A stretch of DNA of 64,000 bases from Mesostigma viride (Eukaryota; Streptophyta; Mesostigmatophyceae; Mesostigmatales; Mesostigmataceae), in NCBI GenBank assembly GCA_009746045.1, contig RPFO01000089.1, positions 421,958-485,957 of the forward strand, in the 5' to 3' direction. A program made the position numbers and the translations under genes. The notes under the pieces were generated by a model. That model had not been told where the DNA came from and did no database searches. It saw nothing but the letters and a program-made list of their open reading frames with translations. Below are positions 45,401-55,393 of the stretch, one piece after another; within the stretch, counting starts at the first letter, position 1; each line of letters starts with the position of its first letter.

Positions 45401-46465
45401 AGGCCTCAGCACATTCCAGCCCCTATCCTTGCGTCTCAACTGAGCAAACACCCTGTCTGCTTTCCTCAAGCAAGCCTGGACCACTTCCTGGGCTAGCATC
45501 CCAAACTGCAGTGCTACAGGATTGACAGCCACCCCGTCATAATAGTAGTTTATTCTGAGGTTCAGCTGTTCTTCCACCTGCCTGGTCCACACTGCCCTCT
45601 CCAAAGCAGATGCTACCAGTGGCACCTTAGGTTCTGCCAGCACTACGGTCTTGACCTCCCTGATGGATCTCTCCACAGCACCTTGCTGTCCATGGCTCTC
45701 CCTGGGCGTGACCAGCAGCTTGCATGGCAGTTGCTCCTGCTGTGACAGTAGGCACTCAAACTGAATATCAGCCTGTACTGTCTTGTACACCCCAAAGCCT
45801 GGTAAGAGAGTCTGCAAGCCCAGCAGCAGGGTATTCCCCTTCATATCTGGCAGAATCTGGAGCAGCCTGTACCTGCTAAATCTGTCCACTGCCACCAAAA
45901 TGTATAAGCCCCTGATATGCTGGACGTCTACCTGGATGTCCCCCTTCTCCCTGGCAGGCTCCCTAGCATGGGACCTTGGCTTCTTGGCAGCATTCTCCTT
46001 ACAAGTACATTGCTCAGCTGCAGCCCTGCATGCTTCCCTCAGTGGCTCATCTCCAATCTTCCAACCAAACATCTCAGCCATGGCTGTGTGACCAAAGATA
46101 TTGTGCAGCCTGCGTCCAGCATCCGTGTAGCTCAGTTGCCTAGCCAGATTACGCACCTGGGAAGACGCCTGGACGGGCCCTGCGTGTGAGGACGCAACAT
46201 CCACCTTCTGCATCTTGGATCCAGAGGACCCAGCAGACCCTCCCAGCAGAGCATCTAGGCTCCCAGAGCCAACCCTGTCTGGGGACCCTCCACCTGTTGA
46301 CAGTTGAGGGGATTGTTGTGCTGCAGCATGCATGCAATCTTGTGGAATGAGAACATCAGTACACCCCTGGTGCTGATCAGAGGTGGCACCCTGCCCAGAT
46401 TTATTTACATGTGAAGCTGTGTCCCCACAGGGTGTCTCACTATGTACACGGGACTGCTTCACTAG
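42436..46465 (-). pseudogene. pol: copia2 pol: IN, retropepsin-like, RT, RNase H, interrupted
   Basis: From 46462 a 786-codon frame runs to 44102. It has a Ser/Gly-rich linker; an HHCC zinc region (LHNIFGHTAM...CTC); an integrase core with D193, D232 and E264 (ESHGQQGAVERSIREVKT); a retropepsin-like domain with triad DTN at 515-517 and AILGQNFL; then RT to SVLIDFK. There a 4-base insertion CTAG creates a stop. RT resumes 44118-43669 with AFLKGD, SSPIIWRKSLEKFL, HGDD and FCGMQATL. A 479-bp transposon at 43190-43668 splits the frame. After it comes the rest of the RT connection, one more frameshift near 43085, then RNase H 43083-42436 (FVDSSMDS, AECRAICEG, KTDSMGMV, NPADALTK). It ends at TGA. 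Confidence 0.85.
43190..43668. mobile_element. CACTA-type miniature transposon inserted in copia2 RT
   Basis: The ends are CACTACAATTCG and CGTATTGTAGTG, giving a 12-bp terminal inverted repeat with one mismatch, with weaker pairing to about 25 bp. It is flanked by the 3-bp duplication AGT (43187-43189 and 43669-43671). Removing the element plus one AGT joins the RT reading frame so that it aligns with copia1 through this point (…RAGT/WFIKM… against …GSQWLIKL…). CACTA termini with 3-bp duplications are diagnostic of the EnSpm/CACTA superfamily. There is no transposase inside, so it needs a helper. Confidence 0.88.
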
Positions 46466-46471
46466 TCACTT
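46460..46471 (-). promoter_or_regulatory. copia2 gag/pol junction: in-frame UGA CUA G, putative readthrough site
   Basis: The minus strand reads AAG TGA CTA GTG AAG CAG, with pol continuing in frame for more than 780 codons. UGA CUA G is the classic high-readthrough context of alphaviruses and several cellular genes. The pol frame has no ATG near its start, which favours readthrough over separate initiation. Confidence 0.65.
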
Positions 46472-47789
46472 CTGATCAGACTGCCCCTTCTTCTTGTTTG
46501 GGCAATCCCTCTTCCAGTGACCTTCCTTGCCACAAGCAAAACACTTGCTCTTGCCAGACCCTCCCCCTGGGGCCTTGCTGTCCTGCTTGTTCTGGTTGCC
46601 TGAGGCCTGATTGTTATTCTGCCCCTGGCCACCACCCTTACCCTGCTGATGGCTGTTACGGTTGCCAGACTGGTTCCCCTGATTCTGGTTCCCCTGCTGA
46701 CCTCCTCCACCACCCTGGTTCTGCTCCTTCTGGGCCTGCTTCCTTCTCCTGCTACCATACCGTGTCCCAGATGGGGTACGGTTCTTGCCCTGGCTAGCCT
46801 GAGACGCTGACCCTCCCTGAGAACTGATACCCTTGCAGGTAGGGACCCGGGTCCTGAAGTTTAGTATCACACGCTTCAGAGCCCCCCAGGTGCCATCAGT
46901 GAGATCACAGAGCTGCCTAGCAGTAGCCCTACCTTCCTCTGACAAGCCCATCTTATCAAAGAAGTGGTCTGCTGCTGCCCTGACTGTCACACTGAAGCCC
47001 TGCTTCTTGCCTGCCTCCACGATCAACTCAAACCTGGCCAGCTCAGCAGCCACCTCACCCTTGATCTCAAACTCATCAAATTCTCTCTTCTTTTCCATGG
47101 TGAGATTGTGAACCCTGTCAGAAAACTCCTCCTTGATGTCATCTAGGAACTGCAGCCAAGTGTGCCCCTCTTTCAGAGCATGCCTAGCCATGTCATTGAC
47201 CCTTTCAGACGACCCCTTGTTTGCGGTGGAAGAGTGAAACACCCTGACAATATCCACACCTGCTGCGACAGAGCCCACAACTAGCTTCATGTCATCAAGC
47301 CATTTATCCAGGTTGTCTTGCTTCAGGGAGGGTTGAGCGCTTTCTGCCCATTCATGACTGTCACAGCATCAGAAAATGGACGGGTGCCAGGCAACACACT
47401 CCCCACACGCACTGGTGGTGCCTGGGGAGGGTCAATCCTAGCCTCCAAACGCTCGGGCAACATACCAGACACCCTATCGTGAACAGCAGCTTGCTTTGCA
47501 GCACGCACACCTGGGGTGACGATGGCGTCCTCCTCACCAGGCGTTGTGAGCACCACTGCATCCGTAGGTCGCCTGGCACGCTTGACTTTCTCCGCCTCAG
47601 CTTGCCCATCACGCCACCGCTTGTGTGTTCTCCCGGCCTGGGGTCCATCTCTGGGATAGGTTGCCCAGCTGGCGCCTCCACGCCCCTCTCCTCCATCGCC
47701 TCCCCTTCCTCTCTGGCGATGTCCTCCTCTGCCGTTCGCTCCCGTTGCTCCTCGAATGTCGCCGCACCCCGGCTTGCCCTCCTAGGCAT
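46466..47789 (-). pseudogene. gag: copia2 gag with CCHC knuckle, frameshifted
   Basis: It starts at 47789 (MPRRASRGAATFEEQRERTA) with an acidic N-terminus. The frame changes near 47600 and again near 47320, then a 274-codon stretch 47290-46466 holds the capsid-like helices (WLQFLDDIKEEFSDRVHNLT, AELARFELIVEAGKKQGFSV), a Gln/Asn/Gly-rich linker and the zinc knuckle CFACGKEGHWKRDC. It ends QSDQK-TGA at 46468-46466. Pol continues in the same frame with no intervening stop. Confidence 0.8.
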
Positions 47790-47857
47790 TATATACAATG
47801 GCTGCGACCAACTTTGCAACAAGAAAACAGCAAACTCTCCACCTATCCTCCACCCCC

Positions 47858-48823
47858 TCAAGCCTCGTTTTCAGACGAAGCTTCTCCTGCAACCGGTGCA
47901 GGTGCTGGCTCGTGGAACGGTCCCTCCACCGGATTCAATGGCTGCCCCTGGTCGTCGTGAGTAGGCACAGGCCTAATAACCACCGGAAGCCTCAAACCAT
48001 ACGCGTAATCACGTATCCAGCGAGAACGCCCCCACCTCAACAAATGGGCCTCACCTAAACCAACGTTGTCGTCAATGTGGTAGCGATTAAGCTCGTCCCG
48101 CTGCGCCTGCTCACGGCCCTCCTGAGAGCCGTCGCCCTCGTGACGCCTCTGGGCCGGCTGTACTACCGCCCCTGCTGGCTGATCTACGAAGTCGTAGAAG
48201 GCGTCGTCGGCTGAGACCTCTCGACCGCCAACCACGTCGACAGTCAAACTTAGCTGGTTTAACTCTCGGCGAGAATGTGGAGTATCCCGACTAGTGTAGA
48301 TGGAGAAGGGATTAAGAGTAATGAAGACACGATCAGCAGCGCCTCTGGTCAACTCTAAGACAGAGTGCGCCAGATTCTGGCACTCTGCCACCAACGCCTG
48401 CGTACTGCCACGAACGATGGCCTCCCGCCTGTCCCGGGCGACTTGCACCACGTTTGGCACGCCGGCGTAGTCGTCCCCAAGGCGGAGATTGGCGACAAGG
48501 TCGTTGATCTCTCGGGCACCCCCGAGGCTTATGGCAATTATCTGCAGAAGCAGAGTGACCACCTGCTCAAACGCGAATGCGTTTGTGTGGCCAGCCCGCC
48601 AAGACGCTGGCAGCCGTCTTATGATTTCCGCGAGGTCCTCGCGAAATCTCAGCAGTTGCTCGGCCGCTCCTCGGACGTATTCGCCCGGCGCCGACACTGC
48701 ACGAATATTCCGGCGCACTTCTTCCGAGTCCTCGTGCCCTCCTGCGGGTACTGGACTGGACGCCGCTACCGTTGCTGCACGCGCAAAGGTGTTTGTCCTA
48801 GCTTCAGAGTCCGAATTCGACAT
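47858..48823 (-). CDS. copia2 321-aa ORF upstream of gag, unknown function
   Basis: The frame is intact from ATG 48823 (MSNSDSEARTNTFARAATVA) to the stop at 47858; an open extension upstream lies in the LTR. The product has a helical N-terminal half (AAEQLLRFREDLAEIIRRLP and FAFEQVVTLLLQIIAISLGG), a middle with LVAECQNLAHSVLELTRGAA, a strand-like part (LTVDVVGGREVSADDAFYDF) and an acidic end (PVAGEASSENEA). No catalytic motif, signal peptide or zinc finger is seen. Copia1 has a broken counterpart in the same position, so it belongs to the family. It could be a capsid-like or accessory protein. It is the only undamaged ORF in this element, and the gag start at 47789 follows almost at once. Confidence 0.6.
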   Translation of the reverse strand: MSNSDSEARTNTFARAATVAASSPVPAGGHEDSEEVRRNIRAVSAPGEYVRGAAEQLLRFREDLAEIIRRLPASWRAGHTNAFAFEQVVTLLLQIIAISLGGAREINDLVANLRLGDDYAGVPNVVQVARDRREAIVRGSTQALVAECQNLAHSVLELTRGAADRVFITLNPFSIYTSRDTPHSRRELNQLSLTVDVVGGREVSADDAFYDFVDQPAGAVVQPAQRRHEGDGSQEGREQAQRDELNRYHIDDNVGLGEAHLLRWGRSRWIRDYAYGLRLPVVIRPVPTHDDQGQPLNPVEGPFHEPAPAPVAGEASSENEA

Positions 48824-48847
48824 ATCCGTCGACCAGACTGTAATACG

Positions 48848-49490
48848 ATTTAGATGAACGCGGATCAGTGAGTTTCTGGTCTTCCCAAGATGTGATGAAT
48901 GGAGCCATGGTTTCAACCAGCGGCTTTTAACCTGTACCACAGTTGCCTCACTACCCTGTGGTCACTAGCCTGAGGCGGCAGTACCCACGGACGGTGTTGG
49001 GAAAAGACGCTTGGCCACTGCTGTGTCCGAGCCTTTCTAGGTCTCACCATTGCTGCCAGGCCTTGCACGCCTTGGCAGGTCCGCCACTGTCAATTTCCTT
49101 GGTTGCATCAATCCAGGACGTCTGTCCTTCCATGAATGACAGTAACGCTCTGGATTTATCCGTCATGACAAGTACCCGTCCATCCCAGGCCTGCAGGACT
49201 GCCAGTCCTGAAGTCCTGTGACATTCTTGGTACCATCAACCAATATTGACCACAGTACCTCCTAGTGACAGTCGGTCCTGTGACACGTAACTTGTGATGG
49301 TTCACCCAACACTGCCACGTGCCCTGTCCCTCACATGTCCTTAGTCCTGGTACTGCTGTAGCGTCCGGCGGCATTACCTCGGGACTTGATAACTCTCAAG
49401 TTCCTTGTCCAAATGAGGCGTTTAGCACGGCGTTGGAAAGGCCACTTCAAGTATGATATGCTTAGCATATTGCATCACCAATATGCTAAC
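48848..49490 (-). repeat. copia2 5' LTR
   Basis: It is 643 bp and ends about 25 bp upstream of the first ORF. The minus-strand start is GTTAGCATATTGG, comparable to AGTTG in copia3, so these LTRs lack canonical TG...CA ends. Confidence 0.85.
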
Positions 49491-49560
49491 TGTTACTGCC
49501 ATGGTTATGGCCCAGTAACCAAACCCATAACTAGTTACCGTCTTGGTTATGGATCTCAAA
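49491..49560. repeat. GGTTAC satellite (right part)
   Basis: TGTTACTGCCATGGTTATGG and following GTTAC/GTAAC units continue the array broken by copia2. Confidence 0.7.
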
Positions 49561-49899
49561 ATGCAGGATTTGATGTAGACAGTCTCTAACAATTTATTAT
49601 GCACATACATATGATATAAAAATAATTTATTCAGAGAACCATAAGTGTAAGTGTAAAAGACAAGGTGCGGCCCACCATGATAAAACACATAGCATCATTG
49701 GCTCACATCAGAAAAACACAGAGTATTCAAAGGCAGTATCATCATCAATGTCTTCAAGGTCCTGCCATAGTACAAGGTTCCACCTAGCGTAACATTACCA
49801 GGTGGTGGACTTGGGGTCCAGCCAAGGCATGGCCTGATGCCATTGTATACCGTGCACAAGTTGTGGATAGTCATTATTGTCTTCCGCTAATGCCATTTA

Positions 49900-50126
49900 T
49901 CAGCACTCGTCCAGTGCTTCCTCCTCAATGAGGTCGTCCAGGTCTGCATCGAACTTGGCTGCGTCAGCGGTGGTCAGAAACTTCCTCGCCACGAGGCCGC
50001 TAGCTGATTTGGCCCTCATGTCAGCCTCAGCTTCCCACACGGAGTCTACCACAAGGCCGACATGGTCAATCAGGACCTTTCGCTGCTTCATCGTGTCCAC
50101 GTTCCAGTGCTTGAACTTGCGAAGGA
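49900..50126 (-). CDS. Possible 3' exon or separate small ORF
   Basis: After an AG at about 50127 the frame reads FLLRKFKHWNVDTMKQRKVL, then VVDSVWEAEADMRAKSASGL and FDADLDDLIEEEALDEC, stopping at 49900. The composition (charged, helical, acidic C-terminus) matches the gene just upstream and looks coding. A GTAAGTGT donor lies at about 50373-50366, but it falls after the stop of the upstream frame, so a joined gene model is not settled. Confidence 0.35.
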
Positions 50127-50382
50127 GGAACTGCGCATTGACACCACGAGCAAGTCCAATTGCAAGCGTACACACATACATGACAGTGAGCAAGTGTAGA
50201 ATGTAATGCATACGACAGCATGGATATATAATGCATGATGTTGCAAAGGGCACAAGGAAGAACAGCAAGGCTTTACCATATCGTTTTTAGTCCACACAAT
50301 ATAACACAGGCCACCACCCATTAAACCTAGTTGAGCAGCAAAGTGACCTCGTAAGTCATACACTTACGTCATACACCAGGCG

Positions 50383-51425
50383 TTAACGCCCCTTGCTGCG
50401 GATGTCGCCGGCTGGCGCTGCCGCCGCCTCAAGGTACTTCTTGTTGTCTTGCGTCATCTTTCGAATCTGCTTCTTGGCATTGGACCTGGTTGATGTGAGG
50501 TGGCATCGCTTTGCCGATGCTGCGTGCTTGGCGGCGGCCTCCCTCCTGCCCGCTGGCATGTAATTGTTCTGGATGGCCACGTCCGCCACGATGGCAACAT
50601 ACTTCTTCCACAGCCCCCCGTCATCCTCCTGGTCCATGGCCTCAGGGGTGAGAAAGTGGCCATCCATGTCGTCAAACGCAGCCTGGATCTCCTTCTTTTT
50701 CCACTGCGAGACCCAAACAAAACACACAACCAGAAGTGAAACGACACACGTGACAAGTACTGTTGATTGCATTTGCATTTCGTAGATCATAATCACCCCA
50801 AACAACTCCAAGCAGAACCATACGGAATGAAGCACTTTAAAGGGTTCCCCTAATACAGCAGAGGGGTTTACCCATTCGAAGACTGGAACGAAGCCAGCGT
50901 CGATCGAGCCGCGAGCGTCGCTCGACGGGCTCCCCTCAGGTGCTGAGGCACTGGAAAGCCGGGTCGGCTGCGTGGGCGTGGCCTCCTGCGACCGGGGCTG
51001 CCGACCCTGGTCCAGTAACTGTTGAAGCATCTCATACATCTTGTCGGTCATTTCTTTCTGCTTCGCCATGTCGCTCTTGAGTCCGCGGCTGTCCCGCTAG
51101 GGTCCAGCCTGCTATGAGTAGCGCCCCCGCTGCCTGCCTCAGCTTTCCTAGTCTTCCCCTTGCGGCCCGAGCCCTTGTCCTGCCCACCCTTCTGAGGCGT
51201 GGTGTCCAACCCATCGTCGTCATAGTCGTCGTCCTCGTCGTCGGAGTCGTCGGAGGTTTGTATGTCTTCCTCCGAGTCCAGGTTCTCCTCCGGCTTCCCC
51301 CAGTGGTCGTTTTCCTCGTGGGCTCGCTTCGCCTTCTTTCTCCCTGGGGCCTCGCGTGCCGAGACCCCGCCCTTTGTGGTCGCTGCACCCTTTGGTGCCG
51401 CCATGTCAGTCCGGCGCTTTCCCAT
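50383..51425 (-). CDS. Putative nuclear-type protein, unrecognised, with possible intron
   Basis: From ATG 51425 the product begins MGKRRTDMAAPKGAATTKGG, then a bipartite basic stretch (GRKKAKRAHEE), an acidic block (SDDSDDEDDDYDDDG) and another basic block (GRKGKTRKAE), like many nucleolar or chromatin proteins. Near 51070 the frame changes to one reading SDMAKQKEMTDKMYEMLQQL, a short coiled coil, then FVPVFEW. A 168-bp segment (50871-50704) starts GTAAAC and ends TCTCGCAG on the minus strand, so it is probably an intron. It is also in frame and stop-free. The last part is WKKKEIQAAFDDMDG...NAKKQIRKMTQDNKKYLEAA, ending at TAA 50383. I recognise no domain. The frame change at 51070 may be a short intron, an indel or a sign of a pseudogene. 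Confidence 0.45.
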
Positions 51426-51619
51426 ATTCACTTCCGCTGCTGCGCTGCGTTCTGGGCACTGGTGCTGCGTTCTGGGCACTGGTGAGGCTTTCAAGCGTGC
51501 GCTCGTGCAAAATGTAACGCGGCGGTATGGTAAGGCGCATTCGGAAATTCAAAAATCAAGGCGACGCGTCGGCCCCGGTCCACGTGGCTCACTCGCAGAG
51601 GAACTGCTTCGGGCAGTCG

Positions 51620-52075
51620 TCATGAGTCGAGTACATAGCGGAGTGCTGCTGCATTGGAGACACTATGTACTCCACCCTATGTACTCTTGGAGTACATAGG
51701 GTGGCACCCTATGTACTCTTGGAGTACATAGTGTGGAGTACATAGTCACTCCTTCCTATGTAATACGGGCGTGTCTCACCGCGTCGGCAGTCCCCTATTC
51801 GGAAATCCCGGATCATATGTACTCCACCCTATGTACTCTTGGAGTACATAGGGTGGAGTACATAGTCACTCCTTCCTATGTAATACGGGCGTGTCTCACC
51901 GCGTCGGCAGTCCCCTATTCGGAAATCCCGGATCATATGTACTCCACCCTATGTACTCTTGGAGTACATAGGGTGGCACCCTATGTACTCTTGGAGTACA
52001 TAGGGTGGAGTACATAGTCACTCCTTCCTATGTAATACGGGCGTGTCTCACCGCGTCAGGACTCGAGTACATAGC
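51620..52075. repeat. GAGTACATAG hairpin array
   Basis: CTATGTACTC and its complement GAGTACATAG occur many times within 460 bp, often as hairpins CCCTATGTACTCTTGGAGTACATAGGG (loop TTGGA). Two to three tandem units of about 120 bp also include GTCACTCCTTCCTATGTAAT and TCTCACCGCGTCGGCAGTCC. The array lies between two divergently oriented putative genes, so it could sit in a promoter. No gene lies inside. Confidence 0.85.
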
Positions 52076-52477
52076 TTAGTTAGTGTGGAGTAGATAGTCC
52101 TAATAATCCCTGCCACTTGGAGAATAGCAATTGAAGGTCCTGTGCTCACGTGACACCAACTTCATTATATCACAGTAGGTTAGGGCTTATATTATATAAA
52201 CGTCATTACCGTGGTTCGTGAAGTGGCGGCGGCACAGCGCAAAACCTGGCCAGGCCGAATGCATGGAATTAATGTTTTGTTCGCCTTGTTGAATTACCGT
52301 TATTGCCCAATTAACGCAGGCAAGAAGAACTACACGCTGGATACTAGGATACTCAAGGGAGTGGAGGACCCACGGCACAGGAACTCAAACAGTGGCTTTA
52401 GCTGCATGGCTGGTCGTCGGTGTCTTTGAGCCTTATGATGAAAGGCACGGACGACCCTCCACCGGGATGGTTTCAGG

Positions 52478-53131
52478 GTGCTTAATTATTCCCGTCGAAG
52501 GAAGCGATTACAAATGCCTGAGCGGTATCTCTTCAGCAGGCAAAGAAAGCGTCAAGACATCGCCGTGGCTCACACCGTCACTGGCATCAACAACTGCGAT
52601 GAGGACGTTGAGGACGAGTTGGTGGATAACGCTGCACTTGACGATGATGTTGACGCTGGGAGGGCTCTGTCGCGCGACGCTGGGTCAGATGAAGTGGATG
52701 CCACTGAATCAGGGGATGGAGGCGACGGCGGGAATAGTGCTGACTCCGTTGAGGAGCCCGCCGTGCAACGGAGACTTAGCCATTGTCCAGGGGGGAAAAT
52801 AGACAGGCGCATAACGGTGGCAGCTCCTGATCCATGCTCAGTGCCTTCGGCCCCAACAGACGGCCAGGGAAATGAGACTGGGTACGGGATCTTTCGGTCG
52901 CACTCGGAGTTTCTGGAGTTTGCATACCATAAACGAATCGATTCTCGGACTGACGAAGGCGTGCTGTGCAGAACTGCCATGAGACAAGACCCCAAGTACC
53001 GATCGGAAGATGCCGACCGGCTCACGCTCCCTGTGGTCAGGAAGGTGGAAAAGGAGCTCCCAACGCAGCATGTCACGCGAATTGAACTCCCTAACGGCTC
53101 TGTCGCCCACACGTGCAGCATCAAGTGTTAA
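52478..53131 (+). CDS. Putative 217-aa protein, unrecognised
   Basis: The frame is open from 52478 (MLNYSRRRKRLQMPERYLFS) to TAA at 53129-53131. It has a basic start, an acidic low-complexity middle (CDEDVEDELVDNAALDDDVD, GDGGDGGNSAD) and a more ordinary C-terminal third (GYGIFRSHSEFLEFAYHKRI, VVRKVEKELPTQHVTRIELP). No known motif is visible. The basic start then acidic block would fit a nuclear or transposon-associated protein. The ATG choice is uncertain because the first 15 codons may be upstream noise. It could be a chance ORF, but its length and mixed composition in the last third favour coding. Confidence 0.4.
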   Translation: MLNYSRRRKRLQMPERYLFSRQRKRQDIAVAHTVTGINNCDEDVEDELVDNAALDDDVDAGRALSRDAGSDEVDATESGDGGDGGNSADSVEEPAVQRRLSHCPGGKIDRRITVAAPDPCSVPSAPTDGQGNETGYGIFRSHSEFLEFAYHKRIDSRTDEGVLCRTAMRQDPKYRSEDADRLTLPVVRKVEKELPTQHVTRIELPNGSVAHTCSIKC

Positions 53132-53139
53132 GCCCACTC

Positions 53140-54716
53140 GACTCAGATGTATAATTGTGTATGAGTCGCAGATTGCAGAGCAATGGTGGCTCGTTATTGG
53201 AATTCAGTATAAGTTGTAAGATGGCCAATAAGTAGGAAGACACTTCTACTAATACCTTTGGACAACTGCGCATGACCATCATTGCGCATGGGTACTCCGT
53301 ACTAATTCAGCATGCCACGCTAGACAGCCTGCGCAATGGCAGCTAGCGAACCACGCGGCTGCTGGTATAAACACTGAATCGCTGAGGCCAGACGGACAAT
53401 CAGCGCAACCCATGACAGTTGACAGTTCTGGGTACTAGCCAGCGGAACTGTCAATGTCAATTGTGACTGAACCTAGGACACACTAGTGCGGCCACACGGT
53501 GCCACGATACTACGCCGTGTGTCACCACCCCTTTGCGCCGCGCGTCACACTTACAGCGCGCCACGCGTCATCGCGACATTATGCCACACGGCATCACCAC
53601 ATTGCGCCACGTGGCAATGTCTGATTGGCCGCTACTAGTCAAATAAATAACTAGTCCCAAATATAAAATAGAGACTTGTTGACACATTGAGTATTGGGCT
53701 CAGCCACAACACTGAGCTTCACATCCCAATACTCCCACAGGTTCAGTCAGCAAATATATATCATAACACCAGCCCTTTTTTCTTGAGCTTTTAGTCAAGT
53801 AGATGGTGGTAGACAAGAATGTATCATAGACAAGAATGTATCGAATGGTACTTGAAAGCACCAAACGGTACCCGAATGCATATTAAGCAGTGGAGCCACA
53901 ACTACCCCTTAACCATGACAAACCACCGCGGCGCCTGCATTCGTAAAGGCGCCTGCATTCCCACCAACATCTACTGACTAAAACTCACAACAGCAAAAGG
54001 ACTGAGGGGTAAGTGTTAAAACAAGGCCTGCCGCAGGAAAAACCCAGCTACCCTGGGAGAAAAACCTGCAGAAGAAACATTACTAGGCGTTTCCAGGCGA
54101 AACCATACACCATTAGATCATCAGCCACCAGGGTAATGCTAAAAGCTCTGAATATATCAATCAGAAAAATACATCATCCACAACATGCTGTTGGAGGCTC
54201 CTGAGGCATGCATAGCCAGCAATCCAAAACAGGCTGGCTAGCAATGGCACCACAGTGCAAATCTGGAGTGGCCACATGTAAAACTGACCAATCCAATTCA
54301 ACACTGTTACAAATTATTGTGCATTCATCAGCACATTACAAAGCCCACGGCATTCCACAGTGTCAGTCCCGGCAGCGACACGCTTGGAAAGACAACTGGA
54401 CCACGCGACCAAGCTAGGCCGATCAGGCAAACATTTATTCTTCATAATATGCACGCCAGCTTCCCGGGCTTAAAGCTTATCAAGGGAACTCTTATCGGGG
54501 GTACTATCAGCGTAATGCCTGAACTCAATCAAGAAATCGAGGCAAACCCCTTGAAGATAACTCTGGAAGCAGCGTAGGATAGTAGGTCGCGCCAAAATCT
54601 GATGGAAGCTCTACGATCTCCCTTCCTTGTTGCTCGCGCCAGCTACCATGAGAATGTAACCACAGCTGTGGGATCTGACAATGGATGCCCATGCCACAAA
54701 GCACACCTCAGGTCTT
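53140..54716. other. Stretch without a recognisable gene
   Basis: It contains clustered GCCAC/CGCGTCAC motifs (53490-53620), a tandem GGCGCCTGCATTC pair (53930 and 53948) and small open frames (54013-54577) with no motif. No structure convincingly marks an element. Confidence 0.45.
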
Positions 54717-54721
54717 CCAGC

Positions 54722-55150
54722 AGTTGTGCTCCCGAGTGGCATCTATCCGCTGGCCGGTAGTCGCCGGCCTGGGCGCCTAGTCAGGTGGGCATCAAAGATT
54801 GGTGTCTAGATGCTAGTCGGTGCCTAAGCAAGGTACGGAAGCCAGTGCGCGCCGGGACGGTCAGAGAACCGTCGCCCTCGGTAGCACAGATCCGCTGAGT
54901 GCCGGTAGTCTCGGGTTAGAGGCTCGAGCATGCACTATCGGGTAGCCTACCGGTAGTCTCGGGTTAGAGGCTCGAGCATGCCTTATCGGTTAGCGCCGCG
55001 CCGCTGAGCTCCTTGCGGCCTGGCCAGCTGCAAGGGTTCAATAGCAATCAGTGGCGGCTGCGGGCTCAGCCTCCCACAATCGGTTCCCCAAACAACAAAA
55101 ATCCCGTCTCCATCGCCGGCGTGCTAGCCAGCGGTGAAGGGCGTTCAACT
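54722..55150 (+). repeat. copia3 5' LTR
   Basis: It is 429 bp, AGTTGTGCTC...GCGTTCAACT. It contains a 30-bp internal duplication (GGTAGTCTCGGGTTAGAGGC, at about 54907 and 54951). The ends form a 5-bp inverted repeat but are not TG...CA. Confidence 0.92.
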
Positions 55151-55393
55151 TGTATTCACAACAGTCAACATTACCGTTGACCATTTTTCTGGGCTCATGG
55201 CGCGTGGCGCGGAGCGAACGCAAGCTGCAACCCAGGACCAGGGAACGCAAGCATCAACTCCGGCGGATGGGAGTGGCGCAGCCACCGTGGCGACTGAGCC
55301 AGCTGGGGGCTCGGTCAGCACAGCTCCGGGGCAGCAGTCAGCACCAACTGCCCGGAAAGTTTTCAAGAAAGAAGAGCTGCCAAGTAAGTGTAG

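Larger units (their letters stand above)
40826..49490 (-). mobile_element. copia2: near-complete copia-like retrotransposon
   Basis: LTRs at 40826-41468 and 48848-49490 are both 643 bp and differ at only about five positions. Flanks are GTTAC at 40821-40825 and 49492-49496, a 5-bp duplication with one extra T at the right junction. On the minus strand the order is 5' LTR, 321-codon ORF, gag with CCHC knuckle, in-frame UGA, then pol (IN, retropepsin-like, RT, RNase H) and a long 3' untranslated region. The purine-rich AACAAGAAAGGGTTGGGG before the left LTR is a plausible polypurine tract. Defects: gag frameshifts, a 4-bp insertion in RT, a 479-bp CACTA-type insertion and a frameshift before RNase H. 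Confidence 0.88.

Noticed and set aside
51733-52017. Coding sequence from the repeated frame MEYIVTPSYVIRACLTASAV
   Set aside because: It is a by-product of the 120-bp tandem hairpin repeat, and the frame repeats exactly with the DNA unit.
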